Assembly (NCBI RefSeq): GCF_037154075.1
Contig: NZ_JBANRJ010000001.1
Location: forward strand, 2,351,501-2,415,500
Direction: 5' to 3'
Length of the DNA: 64,000 bases
From: Sphingobium aromaticiconvertens
Lineage (GTDB): Bacteria > Pseudomonadota > Alphaproteobacteria > Sphingomonadales > Sphingomonadaceae
A model generated the notes under the pieces. The model was not told where the DNA came from. It made no database searches and worked only from the letters and a program-made list of their open reading frames with translations. Position 1 is the first letter of the stretch. The number at the start of each line of letters is the position of its first letter. Both the position numbers and the translations under genes were made by a program. Shown here one piece after another: positions 56,100 through 64,000 of this stretch.

Positions 56100-56275
56100 G
56101 ACGGGGGCCATCGTTCCGGCCTAGGGCATTCACGTTAGATCGAGGAAGAAGCCGGTGTAATTCCGGCGCGGTCGCGCCACTGTTATCGTTCACCATGCCC
56201 GTCTGTCGAGGGGGATGGCAACGAGAGCCAGACCTTCCTCGGACGCACGGAAACCCCGCGGGACGCGTATATCCC
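56100..56275 (+). promoter_or_regulatory. Cobalamin riboswitch (controls cbtB-cbtA)
   Basis: Core GAAGCCGGTGTAATTCCGG followed by CGCGGTCGCGCCACTGT and, after a variable arm, the B12-box-like GAGCCAGACC, directly upstream of cbtB. Boundaries are approximate. It faces opposite to the riboswitch at 55198-55433. Confidence 0.9.
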
Positions 56276-56290
56276 GAAAGGAGCATGATC

Positions 56291-56518
56291 ATGGCATCCG
56301 CCGCATTGTTCGCAGACGATATCTTCATCCCGGTGGGCGATGCGCCCGCCATTCCCCTACGCGACATTGCGCCCTGGGCAGTGTTCGGCCTGCTGCTGGC
56401 GATGATCTTCCTCTATTTCGTCAGCACTGAACAAGGCGCCCTGTCGCTGTTCAAGGGCATGTATATCCATGAATTCGTACATGATGGGCGGCACTTGCTG
56501 GGCTTTCCCTGCCACTAA
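56291..56518 (+). CDS. cbtB: CbtB, small subunit of predicted cobalt transporter
   Basis: 75 residues with one membrane helix (WAVFGLLLAMIFLYFV) and the diagnostic C-terminus HEFVHDGRHLLGFPCH, whose His and Cys are proposed to bind cobalt. ATG 56291 is seven bases from AAAGGAG; other ATGs are too close. First gene after the riboswitch. Confidence 0.93.
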   Translation: MASAALFADDIFIPVGDAPAIPLRDIAPWAVFGLLLAMIFLYFVSTEQGALSLFKGMYIHEFVHDGRHLLGFPCH

Positions 56519-56533
56519 GGCGGGGTCTGAGCC

Positions 56534-57265
56534 ATGGTACGTAATCTATTGATACGCGGCATGTTTGCCGGCGTAATAGCGGCTGTGCTCGCAACGCTGT
56601 TTGCGCGCCTGTTCGCCGAACCGCAGGTGGACCTGGCCATCGCCTTCGAGGCTGCGCAGGCGCATGGGCACCACGTAATGGGCGCGGGTGAAGACGTCGA
56701 ACTGGTCAGCCGCTCGACCCAAAAGGGGTTGGGTTTGTTCACGGCCATCACCCTCTATGGCGCGGCCCTGGGAGGTATCTTCTCGCTGCTGTTCGCTTTG
56801 GTCTATGGTCGGTTGTCCCGTCTTGGCCCACGATCGCTGGCGTTATTGCTGGCGGCCGGGGCGTTCATCGCCATCGCGCTGGTTCCCGCGCTCAAATATC
56901 CGCCAACGCCGCCTGCCGTTGGACAACATGAAACGGTCGGGTTTCGCACCCTCGTCTATTTCGCGATGATCGCCTTTTCGATCGCGGGGATGGTCTTCTC
57001 CGTCCATATCGGACGGGGCGTTGCGCGGCGGAATGGCGCCTTCAACGGAATACTGGCGGCTGGGTCAGTCTATGTCGTCCTGATCGCTCTGGTGCAGGTC
57101 GCCTTGCCCGCCGTCAATGAAGTGCCCGAACACTATCCGGCTGTGCTGCTTTGGGAGTTCCGGGTCGCTGCGCTGGGGACGCAAGCGCTGCTATGGGCCA
57201 CCATCGGCATCGTCTTCGGTTGGCTTGCGGAACGGCTATTCGCCGGAAGAGCGCGCCAGTCCTGA
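56534..57265 (+). CDS. cbtA: CbtA family cobalt transporter subunit
   Basis: 243 residues with about five to six membrane helices (LIRGMFAGVIAAVLATLFA first) and a His-rich loop AQAHGHHVMG expected to bind metal. CbtA and CbtB are known from comparative genomics as B12-regulated cobalt importers. Starts 15 bases after cbtB, same riboswitch unit. Confidence 0.9.
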   Translation: MVRNLLIRGMFAGVIAAVLATLFARLFAEPQVDLAIAFEAAQAHGHHVMGAGEDVELVSRSTQKGLGLFTAITLYGAALGGIFSLLFALVYGRLSRLGPRSLALLLAAGAFIAIALVPALKYPPTPPAVGQHETVGFRTLVYFAMIAFSIAGMVFSVHIGRGVARRNGAFNGILAAGSVYVVLIALVQVALPAVNEVPEHYPAVLLWEFRVAALGTQALLWATIGIVFGWLAERLFAGRARQS

Positions 57266-57306
57266 AAGGTCGTTGATCGTTCCGGGATGCGCTGTAAGCT
57301 TATCGC

Positions 57307-58331
57307 ATGAAGACAGCTGTTTACGGTACCAAATCCTATGACCGGCGGTTTCTGAAGGCCGCCAATGGGGCGTTCGGGCACGAGCTGACGTTCCTTGAAC
57401 CGCGGCTCGACAACAGTACGGCCCTGCTTGCTCGCGGTTTTCCGGCTGTCTGTGTCTTTGTGAATGACCGCCTCGATCGCGCTATCTTGCAGATGTTGGC
57501 GGATGGCGGAACGCGTGTTGTCGCCTGCGCTGTGCTGGCTTCAACAATGTCGATCTGGTCGCGGCGGAAGAGTATGGGATCGCAGTTGTGCGGGTGCCCG
57601 CTTATTCCCCGCACGCCGTTGCGGAATTCACGATCGGCCTGCTGCTGGCGCTCGACCGCAAGATTGCACGGGCCTGGACGCGCGTGCGGGAGAATAATTT
57701 CGCGCTGGAGGGGCTGATCGGCCGTAATCTGCACGGTCGCACTGTCGGCGTTGTCGGCACGGGCGCGATCGGCGCTCTTGTCGCGCGCACATTGCAGGCA
57801 GGTTTTGGCTGCAATGTGCTGGCGAGTGACATCGTTGCCGATCCCTCGCTGGAGGCGATTGGCGTGCGTTATGTGCCGCTCAAGGAATTGCTCATCTCCA
57901 GCGAGATTGTGACATTGCATTGTCCGCTGACGCCCGAAACGCGCCATATGATCGATGCGAACATGATCGCCGCAGCCCGTCCCGATCTGCTCATTATCAA
58001 TACCAGTCGCGGTGCGCTGATCGACACCCGCGCGCTCATAAACGGGTTGAAGATCCGCAAGATCGGCGGTGTTGCACTCGACGTTTATGAGCAGGAGGCC
58101 GACCTGTTCTTCGAGGATTTGTCGAGCGAGATCATCGAAGATGATGATTTTCAGCGCCTTCTGACCTTTCCCAATGTCCTGGTGACGGGACATCAGGCCT
58201 TTCTGACGGAGGAAGCCCTGGAGAGCATTGCCACAACCACATTGCAGAGCCTGGCTGATGCAGAGGCAGGTCGTCCGCTCTTGAACGCGGTCGTCGCGCA
58301 GGCTGTAATTCGATCGTCGGGCAAGCCGTGA
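57307..58331 (+). pseudogene. 2-hydroxyacid (D-lactate) dehydrogenase gene with a one-base frameshift
   Basis: The N-terminal part is read from ATG 57307 (KTAVYGTKSYDRRFLKAA to LADGGTRVVA); the rest resumes in another frame with RVPAYSPHAVAEFTIGLLL, the NAD loop VVGTGAIGALVA, the catalytic Arg in LIINTSRGALID, Glu region DVYEQEADLFF and catalytic His in TGHQAFLTEEAL. Adding one C at GTCGCC-TGCGC (57523-57526) restores RVVALRCAGFNNVD, the normal family sequence, and a 342-residue protein. As it stands the product is broken. Role would be reduction of pyruvate to D-lactate. Confidence 0.87.
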
Positions 58332-58397
58332 CACGTCAACGTCCTCAAGCCTTTTACGCTCTGGACAGATCCAGTAAACCCTCGCTATCGGGTCGCG

Positions 58398-58598
58398 ATG
58401 AGCATTGTCGCAACCATCATGAACTCGACCACAGGTCAGCCCATCCAGAAAATGACGTTCGGGCGGATGCCCAAGCCCTGGGCCAGCTTCAACCTCGAAA
58501 CCGGCGAACTCGTCACAGCCGATCGGGTGAATGTCGGTAAGCCCGCACCCGGTAAATTTGTCGCGCCGGTCGAAGTGTGGGTGACGCCCAAGGCATAG
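58398..58598 (+). CDS. Small hypothetical protein downstream of the lactate dehydrogenase gene
   Basis: 66 residues (start MSIVATIMNSTTGQPIQK) without signal or membrane segment; no ribosome binding site of note. The sequence has normal amino acid content for the window but no motif I know. Possibly spurious. Confidence 0.4.
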   Translation: MSIVATIMNSTTGQPIQKMTFGRMPKPWASFNLETGELVTADRVNVGKPAPGKFVAPVEVWVTPKA

Positions 58599-58691
58599 GG
58601 CTGGAGGCGTCGACAGGATCGGTCGTGCCAGTCCGTTGGACTCGACAGATTTTGTTATGTTTTCTTAAAATGTCGCTGATATGAACCGCTG

Positions 58692-59324
58692 ATGTTCGCG
58701 GTATTTTTTACAACTGATTATGCGATATTTTCGATCGCGTTTGTGGTGATGCTGGGCATCGGTACGATCGAAGCTATCGGTTTGGGCTTCGGCCATCTTG
58801 GCCTGGATACGGACATTGAAAGCGGTGTCGATGCCGCAGGGATTGATAGCCCTGGTGTGCTTGACTGGCTGGGACTGAAATCCGGTCTGCCGGTTCTTGT
58901 CTGGCTCACGGCGCTGCTGGGTTGTTTTATACTCACGGGTGTTGCGGTTCAGCAGATTGCGACGGCCCTTTTGGGTTCACCCTTGCACTGGACCTTTGCC
59001 AGCCTGATTGCTTTGACGATTGGCAGTATAGCGAACGGCTTCGTGTCGGCGGGGCTTGGCAAAATCATGCCTGAATATGAGACGTCGGTCATCGATACCG
59101 AGGATTTGATCATGCGCCGGGGTGTCGTGCTGGAAGGGGCCGCTCGTCGGGGACATCCGGCACGGGCGAAAGTTGTCGATCGGCATGGGCAGGCGCATTA
59201 TGTCATGGTGGAGCCACATCATGATGATGATGTCGTGGCCCAGGGTGAATCGGCGCTGCTCGTCCGGCGCAACGGCCCGCTATTTTTCGTCCAACCAGAT
59301 GCCAGCAGCTTCAAACCGCTTTGA
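58692..59324 (+). CDS. YqiJ-like membrane protein (OB-fold, NfeD-related)
   Basis: 210 residues. Three hydrophobic segments (IFSIAFVVMLGIGTIEAIGL, LPVLVWLTALLGCFILTGVA, LIALTIGSIANGF) precede a C-terminal OB-fold-like domain (RRGVVLEGAARRGHPARAK...). This matches YqiJ, the usual partner of YqiK flotillin in Escherichia coli. The flotillin gene starts 20 bases later, so the two are an operon acting at the inner membrane in microdomain formation. Confidence 0.85.
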   Translation: MFAVFFTTDYAIFSIAFVVMLGIGTIEAIGLGFGHLGLDTDIESGVDAAGIDSPGVLDWLGLKSGLPVLVWLTALLGCFILTGVAVQQIATALLGSPLHWTFASLIALTIGSIANGFVSAGLGKIMPEYETSVIDTEDLIMRRGVVLEGAARRGHPARAKVVDRHGQAHYVMVEPHHDDDVVAQGESALLVRRNGPLFFVQPDASSFKPL

Positions 59325-59344
59325 CGAACGCACAGGAGGCACTT

Positions 59345-61042
59345 TTGCCTGAATCGCTTTTGAACATCCTGATTTATGCCGGCATTGTGCTTTTTGCGCT
59401 TGTCGTAATCGGCGTCATCCTGACCCGGCTCTATCGTCGCGCTACGAAGGATGTGGCTCTTATCCGCACCGGTTTCGGTGGAGAAAAGGTGGTGCTCAAT
59501 GGCGGCATCATGGTCATTCCGGTTCTTCATGAATTGATGCAGGTTCGCCTGACGACCGTGAAGCTGGAAGTGTCGCGACTGAACAAGGACGCGCTCATCA
59601 CCCTCGACAAGCTGCGGGTTGATGTGGTCGGCCTGTTCCATATCAAGGTGAAGCCCGACGCTCAGTCGATCGCAGCGGCGGCGCAGACGCTTGGCGAATC
59701 CGTCAATAGCCCCGACGCGGTCAAATCGCTGCTGGATGGCAAGCTCGTATCCGCACTGCGCTCGGTTGCGGCGACGATGACCATGGAACATCTTCACGCC
59801 AACCGCGCGGACTTCATCCAGAAGGTGCAGGAAGCGTTGATGACGGATCTGGACATGAACGGGTTCCAGCTTGAATCCGTCAGCATCACCCATTTCGACC
59901 AGACTGCCTTTGAGCATTTTAACGAGAATAATGCATTCGATGCCGAAGGTTTGACCGTACTGACCCGCACGATCGAGGAGCGTAAAAAGATCCGAAACGA
60001 TATCGTCGCGACCAACCGCGTCGAGATTGAACAGCGCAATCTGGATGCGAACAACCAGTCGCTCGAAATCGCACAGGCCGCTGAGCAGGCGCGGCTGACT
60101 CAGGAGCAAACGCTGGCCGCAAGACGTGCAGAACAGGCGACGGCGATCGCCACGGCAGAGGCTGAGCAGACCCGCCTTGCCGAAATTGCGCGCATCAGTG
60201 CAGAGCAGGCGCAGACAGTGGCGCAAACCGAAGCGGACAAGATCATCCAGACCGCAACCATTGCCCGCGATGGCGCCGTGCAGACCGCAACGATCGAGCG
60301 CGATCGGAACATCGAGTTGGCGCGCATCACCACGGCTGTGCAAACAGCGCAGAAATCCGAAGAGGAATCAACGGCGACAGCGGCGGCGAACGAAGCCCGC
60401 GCAACGGCGGTCCGCGCCGAGGAAAGTGTGCAGACGGCCAAGGCGACTGAAATCGCCAACCGTAACAAGAATGTTGCCGTCATCGCAGCGACCCAGCGCG
60501 CCCAGGAAGAAGCGGTGCAGATAACTGTCGCCGCGACAGCGGAAAAGGAAGCAGCGGAAGCCCGCGCAGCAGCAATGCGAACCGAAGCGACCGCTGAAGC
60601 TGATGCGGAAAAGGTCAGGGCAGAAGGCCGTTCGGCCGCGTTCAAGGTGGACGCCGCTGGCCAGACGGCTCTCAATGAAGCCACCAATGTCTTGAACGAC
60701 GCACAGACGGCCTTGCTCGTCCGCAGGGCGATGCTGGAGGCTTTGCCCGCAATTATTGCGGCGGCCAGCAAGCCGATGGAACAGATCGACAAGATTTCCA
60801 TTCTGGATGCACGCGGGTTGCATGGTGATCAAAGTGCCGTCGATGGCGTGGGTGCAGGCGGAAATCTTGCTGACGCAGCTGTCGCAGCCGCGATGCGCTA
60901 TCGTGTAGGTGGGCCATTGATTGATGGTCTTCTGGCTGAACTCGGCATGTCGGGAGGCAGCCTGAATGGGATGCTCGCGGGCACGCCCGCGCCTTCTTCG
61001 CCCGTGCCAGCAAGCAAGGGCGGTGAGACGCCTCAGCCATAA
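59345..61042 (+). CDS. Flotillin (YqiK-like) membrane-scaffold protein
   Basis: 565 residues starting at TTG 59345, with a perfect AGGAGG five bases upstream. One N-terminal membrane helix (LLNILIYAGIVLFALVVIGV), an SPFH domain (residues about 30-230) and a long Ala/Glu/Gln-rich coiled coil of about 200 residues (AEQARLTQEQTLAARRAEQA type repeats), then a flexible C-terminus. Flotillins organise membrane microdomains and may assist protein complexes. Paired with the YqiJ-like gene. Confidence 0.9.
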   Translation: MPESLLNILIYAGIVLFALVVIGVILTRLYRRATKDVALIRTGFGGEKVVLNGGIMVIPVLHELMQVRLTTVKLEVSRLNKDALITLDKLRVDVVGLFHIKVKPDAQSIAAAAQTLGESVNSPDAVKSLLDGKLVSALRSVAATMTMEHLHANRADFIQKVQEALMTDLDMNGFQLESVSITHFDQTAFEHFNENNAFDAEGLTVLTRTIEERKKIRNDIVATNRVEIEQRNLDANNQSLEIAQAAEQARLTQEQTLAARRAEQATAIATAEAEQTRLAEIARISAEQAQTVAQTEADKIIQTATIARDGAVQTATIERDRNIELARITTAVQTAQKSEEESTATAAANEARATAVRAEESVQTAKATEIANRNKNVAVIAATQRAQEEAVQITVAATAEKEAAEARAAAMRTEATAEADAEKVRAEGRSAAFKVDAAGQTALNEATNVLNDAQTALLVRRAMLEALPAIIAAASKPMEQIDKISILDARGLHGDQSAVDGVGAGGNLADAAVAAAMRYRVGGPLIDGLLAELGMSGGSLNGMLAGTPAPSSPVPASKGGETPQP

Positions 61043-61050
61043 AGACTATG

Positions 61051-61084
61051 GCTCGATACTGGCACCGATGCGCCGGTATCGAGC
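61051..61084. terminator. Hairpin between convergent flotillin and MFS genes
   Basis: Stem GCTCGATAC / GTATCGAGC with a 16-base loop holding a second GGC/GCC pairing. No run of T follows, so it is at best a weak or bidirectional terminator. Confidence 0.5.
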
Positions 61085-61087
61085 AGG

Positions 61088-62305
61088 TTAGCTTGAGGGG
61101 TGGGTCTCGGTCTTGCCAGGCAGGAACACAGCCAGAAGGCCGATCGCTGGCAGGAAAGCGCAGACGGCATAGACCATGTCGATCCCGGAGCGGTCGGCGA
61201 CTTCACCCAATATGGCGGCGCCGATGCCGCCCATGCCGAACGAAAAACCAAAGAACAGGCCGGAAATCATGCCGATTTTTCCTGGCACCAGTTCCTGTGC
61301 AAACACGACGATCGCGGGAAAGGCGGACGCCAGGATCAATCCGATTATCACGGTCAGCGGACCGGTCCAGAACAGGCTGGCATGCGGCAACAACAGGGTG
61401 AAAGGCAGAGCGCCCAGGATCGAGAACCAGATTACATATTTGCGGCCGAAGCGATCGCCCAGCGGACCACCGGCGATCGTGCCGACGGCGACCGCACCAA
61501 GGAATACGAAGAGATGCACCTGCGCCACCTCTACCGTCACGCCGAACCGGTGGATGAGATAGAAGGTGAAGTAGCTGGTGAGGCTCGCCAGATAGACATA
61601 TTTCGAGAAGATGAGCGCCAACAGGATGGCAATGCCGCCCAAAGCCTTGCCGCGTGGCAAGGCTGCAATGCTATGTTGCGTGGCCTTTCCATGGCCGATG
61701 CGTGCCAGGCCATGATGGCGGTACCATTGGCTGACATTCCAAAGAATGGCGCAGGACAAGAGGGCCAGCATCGCGAAGAAGGCAAGACTCGACTGCCCCC
61801 AGCGCACAACGACGATCGCGGCCGCCAATGGGCCGAGCGCTGACCCGGCATTGCCGCCGACCTGAAACATGGACTGAGCAAGGCCATGCCTGCGCCCGGC
61901 GGCCATACGGGCCACGCGTGAGGATTCGGGATGGAAGACCGACGATCCCATGCCCAACAATGACGCCCCGACCAGAAGCAATGCGTAGCTGTGCGCCGTG
62001 GAGAGGACCAGCAGCCCGGCAAGCGAGAACAGCGTCCCGCCCGGAAGGGCCAGCGGAGTCGGGCGCTTATCGGCATAGAGGCCGATGAGCGGCTGGAGGA
62101 TCGACGCGGTAATCTGATAGGTCAGCGTCACCAGCCCGATCTGGCTGAAGGACAGGCCCAATTCGGCCTTCAAATTGGGATAGATGGCCGGAAGCAGCGA
62201 CTGCATCATGTCGTTAAGCAGGTGGCAGACGCTGATGGCGACGATTACGCCGAACACCGTCGTTTCGGTGGCAGGAAGGGGTGGGGCTGCTCTGGTGGCG
62301 TTCAT
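61088..62305 (-). CDS. MFS exporter of the Fsr (fosmidomycin resistance) type
   Basis: 405 residues, about 12 membrane helices. HLLNDMMQSLLPAIYP near the start, the MFS loop LYADKRPTPLAL and LGMGSSVFHPESSRVARMAA match the Fsr family, which exports small drugs. A divergent AraC gene is 101 bases away and probably controls it. Confidence 0.87.
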   Translation of the reverse strand: MNATRAAPPLPATETTVFGVIVAISVCHLLNDMMQSLLPAIYPNLKAELGLSFSQIGLVTLTYQITASILQPLIGLYADKRPTPLALPGGTLFSLAGLLVLSTAHSYALLLVGASLLGMGSSVFHPESSRVARMAAGRRHGLAQSMFQVGGNAGSALGPLAAAIVVVRWGQSSLAFFAMLALLSCAILWNVSQWYRHHGLARIGHGKATQHSIAALPRGKALGGIAILLALIFSKYVYLASLTSYFTFYLIHRFGVTVEVAQVHLFVFLGAVAVGTIAGGPLGDRFGRKYVIWFSILGALPFTLLLPHASLFWTGPLTVIIGLILASAFPAIVVFAQELVPGKIGMISGLFFGFSFGMGGIGAAILGEVADRSGIDMVYAVCAFLPAIGLLAVFLPGKTETHPSS

Positions 62306-62406
62306 CGCACGGTCCGGTCTAAAAGAATGGGTTGCCTCCTTTAAGTCCTGGCAGGCTGGCCCGCATTCCTGTATGGGTCTTTCACTTTCGCAAGTGGGAC
62401 GGGTTC

Positions 62407-63190
62407 ATGCTCTGGAATGATCCAGCCGATATCGAACATATTGCCCGCCCCATCGTTGCGGTCGGTAATGAATATCCGCCAGCGTTCGAACTTGATTGGC
62501 ACATGCATCGACGGGGGCAATTGCTCTATGCCGCGCGCGGGGTGATCGTTGTCAGCACGCCTGCGGGCATGGGTCGCACCGCCTGAGCGCGCAGTCTGGA
62601 CGCCGGGCGGATGCCTGCATTCGATCAGGATGGTCGGGGCGGTCAGTACACGCAGCGTCCTGATCGAACCCGATGCTGCTGGTTCGCTGGGAGCGGTCAA
62701 TCGCGTAATCCAGGTTTCGCCGTTGCTCCGCAGCTTGCTGGAGGCAGCGTGCGACGTCGACCCGGAATATGATGTCGATGGCAGGGATGGCATGGTGATG
62801 GCGCTTTTGCTCGCCGAACTGCCGCGTGCGCCCACCGTTCCCCTTGCGGTGCCCTTTCCTTACACGCCGGAGATCGCTCGCAAGTGTCAGCGCTTCCTTG
62901 AACAACCCACACCGCACGACACCATCGATCAATGGAGCGAGGAACTGGGGATGGGCAGACGCGCCTTTACGCGTGCATTTCGGCGGGAAACCGGTCTCAG
63001 TTTCGGCGCATGGCGGCAGCAGGCCTGCCTGCTTGTCGCCTTGCCCCGGCTCGCGGCGGGTGAAGCGGTGACGACGATTGCGCTGGACCTTGGTTATGAC
63101 AGCCCAGCCGCCTTCACCACGATGTTCAAGCGGCTCGTCGGTGTAGCACCCAGTCGCTATGGCTCCGGGCGCGCCACAACAGGGAACTGA
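62407..63190 (+). pseudogene. AraC family regulator interrupted by a frameshift
   Basis: First part from ATG 62407: cupin-like FELDWHMHRRGQLLYAARGVI ending VSTPAGM at 62569, then stop. The second part continues in another frame as WVAPPERAVWTPGG, with a middle effector region and an HTH (DQWSEELGMGRRAFTRAFRR, IALDLGYDSPAAFTTMF). Two bases (TG) seem lost at ATG(TG)TGG near 62569-62572. Restored length about 262 residues. Divergent to the MFS exporter, so it is likely its regulator. Confidence 0.82.
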
Positions 63191-63281
63191 CCATGGCAGT
63201 CAGCGGGTGTGTGTTTGGAAGCGAAGCGAGTGTGGTCCGATATTCTGCGATAAACGTGGGATTGTTCGGGCTGACGGTACA

Positions 63282-63602
63282 TTACGCCGCCGCTCTCCCG
63301 ACCGGCCTGCGATCCCGTCTGATATTATATTTTTTCCCATAGGGTGACAGGTCGCATGATGACAAAGTTGCGCGGGAAGCCGGGAATCGCCGACAGAATG
63401 ACCATATTGGATGCCCGACAGCGGCGGTCAGCAACGATGTGTCGGGTTTTGCGATCTTTTCGACAGCATCATACAGGTCAGAGGCGGACGCCATCGTATA
63501 GGGCGGCTTGCAAAGTGCTGCGTCGAAAAAGGGTTCTGCGGAGGCGGCTGTGCCAAGGAAAATGGTCGGCAGGCTCAGGGCAACCAACGAGTTTCGCAGC
63601 AT
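63282..63602 (-). CDS. Small secreted protein of unknown function upstream of the sortase
   Basis: 106 residues. A signal peptide (MLRNSLVALSLPTIFLGTAASA-E) is followed by FFDAALCKPPYTMASASDLY and a Lys/Arg-rich end. The C-terminal third has unusual composition and may be read in the wrong frame or truncated. No known motif. Confidence 0.5.
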   Translation of the reverse strand: MLRNSLVALSLPTIFLGTAASAEPFFDAALCKPPYTMASASDLYDAVEKIAKPDTSLLTAAVGHPIWSFCRRFPASRATLSSCDLSPYGKKYNIRRDRRPVGRAAA

Positions 63603-63663
63603 TTATGGTCCCTTGGTTGGCGTCAGCGGATAAAAAGGCTGATCGGGAAAGCGGCTGTCTATG

Positions 63664-64000
63664 TCATGTCCCGTAGCGTTGCGACCAGTTTAATTCTTCC
63701 GCCCAGAGGACAAAGCGAAGCGGCCCGCGTTCCACGGCATCGAATGGGTAGCAGGTGGCAAGCGCCAGATGCGGACTTATGGAATAGCGCGGATAGCCGA
63801 AACGGTCCCACCGGACGATCTGGGATCGGGTGATACGGAAACGGCGATGCTGTCCGCTTACCTCTTCTACATCAACCATGTCGCCGATTTTCAAATCCTT
63901 GAGAAAGGTGAAATGGGTGTCGCGATGGCCCGCCATGATGCTGATCGGCGCGTGACCACTCTCTTGCTGGAGCGGGAGGAGGGTTGGGCCGAAAGCCATG
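63664..64000 (-). CDS. Gram-negative (class GN type) sortase, C-terminal part
   Basis: At least 111 residues; the N-terminus is beyond the window. Sortase catalytic residues are in place: His in IMAGHRDTHF, Cys in LALATCYPF and Arg in GPLRFVLWAE. The shape fits the marine-proteobacterial sortases, which usually pair with a single target protein with a C-terminal sorting signal; that target is likely outside the window. Confidence 0.88.
   Translation of the reverse strand, partial: MAFGPTLLPLQQESGHAPISIMAGHRDTHFTFLKDLKIGDMVDVEEVSGQHRRFRITRSQIVRWDRFGYPRYSISPHLALATCYPFDAVERGPLRFVLWAEELNWSQRYGT

Noticed and set aside
61051..61084. Attachment site or IS end between the flotillin and MFS genes
   Set aside because: The dyad is a simple hairpin between convergent genes without duplication or integrase nearby.

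Overview
The window is GC-rich, gene-dense DNA that looks like the chromosome of an alphaproteobacterium of the Sphingomonadaceae (Sphingobium/Sphingomonas/Novosphingobium type). This rests on the tightly coupled trpF-trpB-trpA-accD-folC block, the rpiB-glyA-nrdR-trmJ block, a GT21-like glycosyltransferase of the kind used for glycosphingolipids, several TonB-dependent receptors and a conserved small protein I associate with sphingomonads. The genus is inference; no 16S gene is present. Layout: (1) 1-18955 is mostly core: uvrD-type helicase (cut by the edge), a GFA-family protein, rsmD and an rluB-type pseudouridine synthase, a single-domain response regulator, an AmpG-like permease, the trp/acc/fol block, a lipid A acyltransferase, a GT2/GT21 glycosyltransferase, EamA permease, YdeI and Lrp proteins, a degenerate histidine kinase and a WalW-like deacetylase. 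(2) 19062-31546 is accessory and partly eroded: tRNA-Ile(CAT), a periplasmic trehalase, an Lrp/EamA divergent pair, a PEP-mutase-like protein, a decayed gene, an IS3-family element that joins the 3' end of an acyl-CoA ligase gene to the 5' end of a TonB receptor gene, a GlxA-type regulator, an SDR gene with an in-frame stop, an NmrA-type reductase and a LuxR regulator. (3) 31626-44920 returns to core metabolism: cysD-cysNC-cysQ sulfate activation, tRNA-Lys, folK, the agmatine-to-putrescine pair aguA-aguB, an M28 peptidase, rpsD with a clear terminator, chorismate mutase, rpiB-glyA-nrdR-trmJ. (4) 44953-51351 is a cell-surface segment: a DUF3011 proline-repeat protein and a 1685-residue autotransporter whose passenger is built from RTX-like GGxGND turns and contains a 615-bp near-identical internal duplication. 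(5) 51359-57264 is a vitamin B12/cobalt locus: two cobalamin riboswitches on opposite strands drive, on one side, a BtuB-like TonB receptor followed by a PepSY membrane protein and, on the other, cbtB-cbtA; a CobC-like phosphatase lies between them. (6) 57307-64000 holds a D-lactate dehydrogenase gene, a YqiJ/YqiK (flotillin) pair, an Fsr-like MFS exporter with a divergent AraC regulator, and the C-terminal part of a Gram-negative sortase at the edge. A notable trait is the number of interrupted reading frames: one-base losses in homopolymers in the PepSY and D-lactate dehydrogenase genes (and apparently before rluB), a two-base loss in the AraC gene, a nonsense codon in the SDR gene and a decayed gene at 23605-24091. 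Either the source sequence carries homopolymer errors or several loci are really inactive. I did not find a clearly undescribed multi-gene system; the strongest leads are the RTX-like autotransporter, the paired-riboswitch B12 locus and the dispersed about 106-bp repeat whose ends supply stop codons to neighbouring genes.
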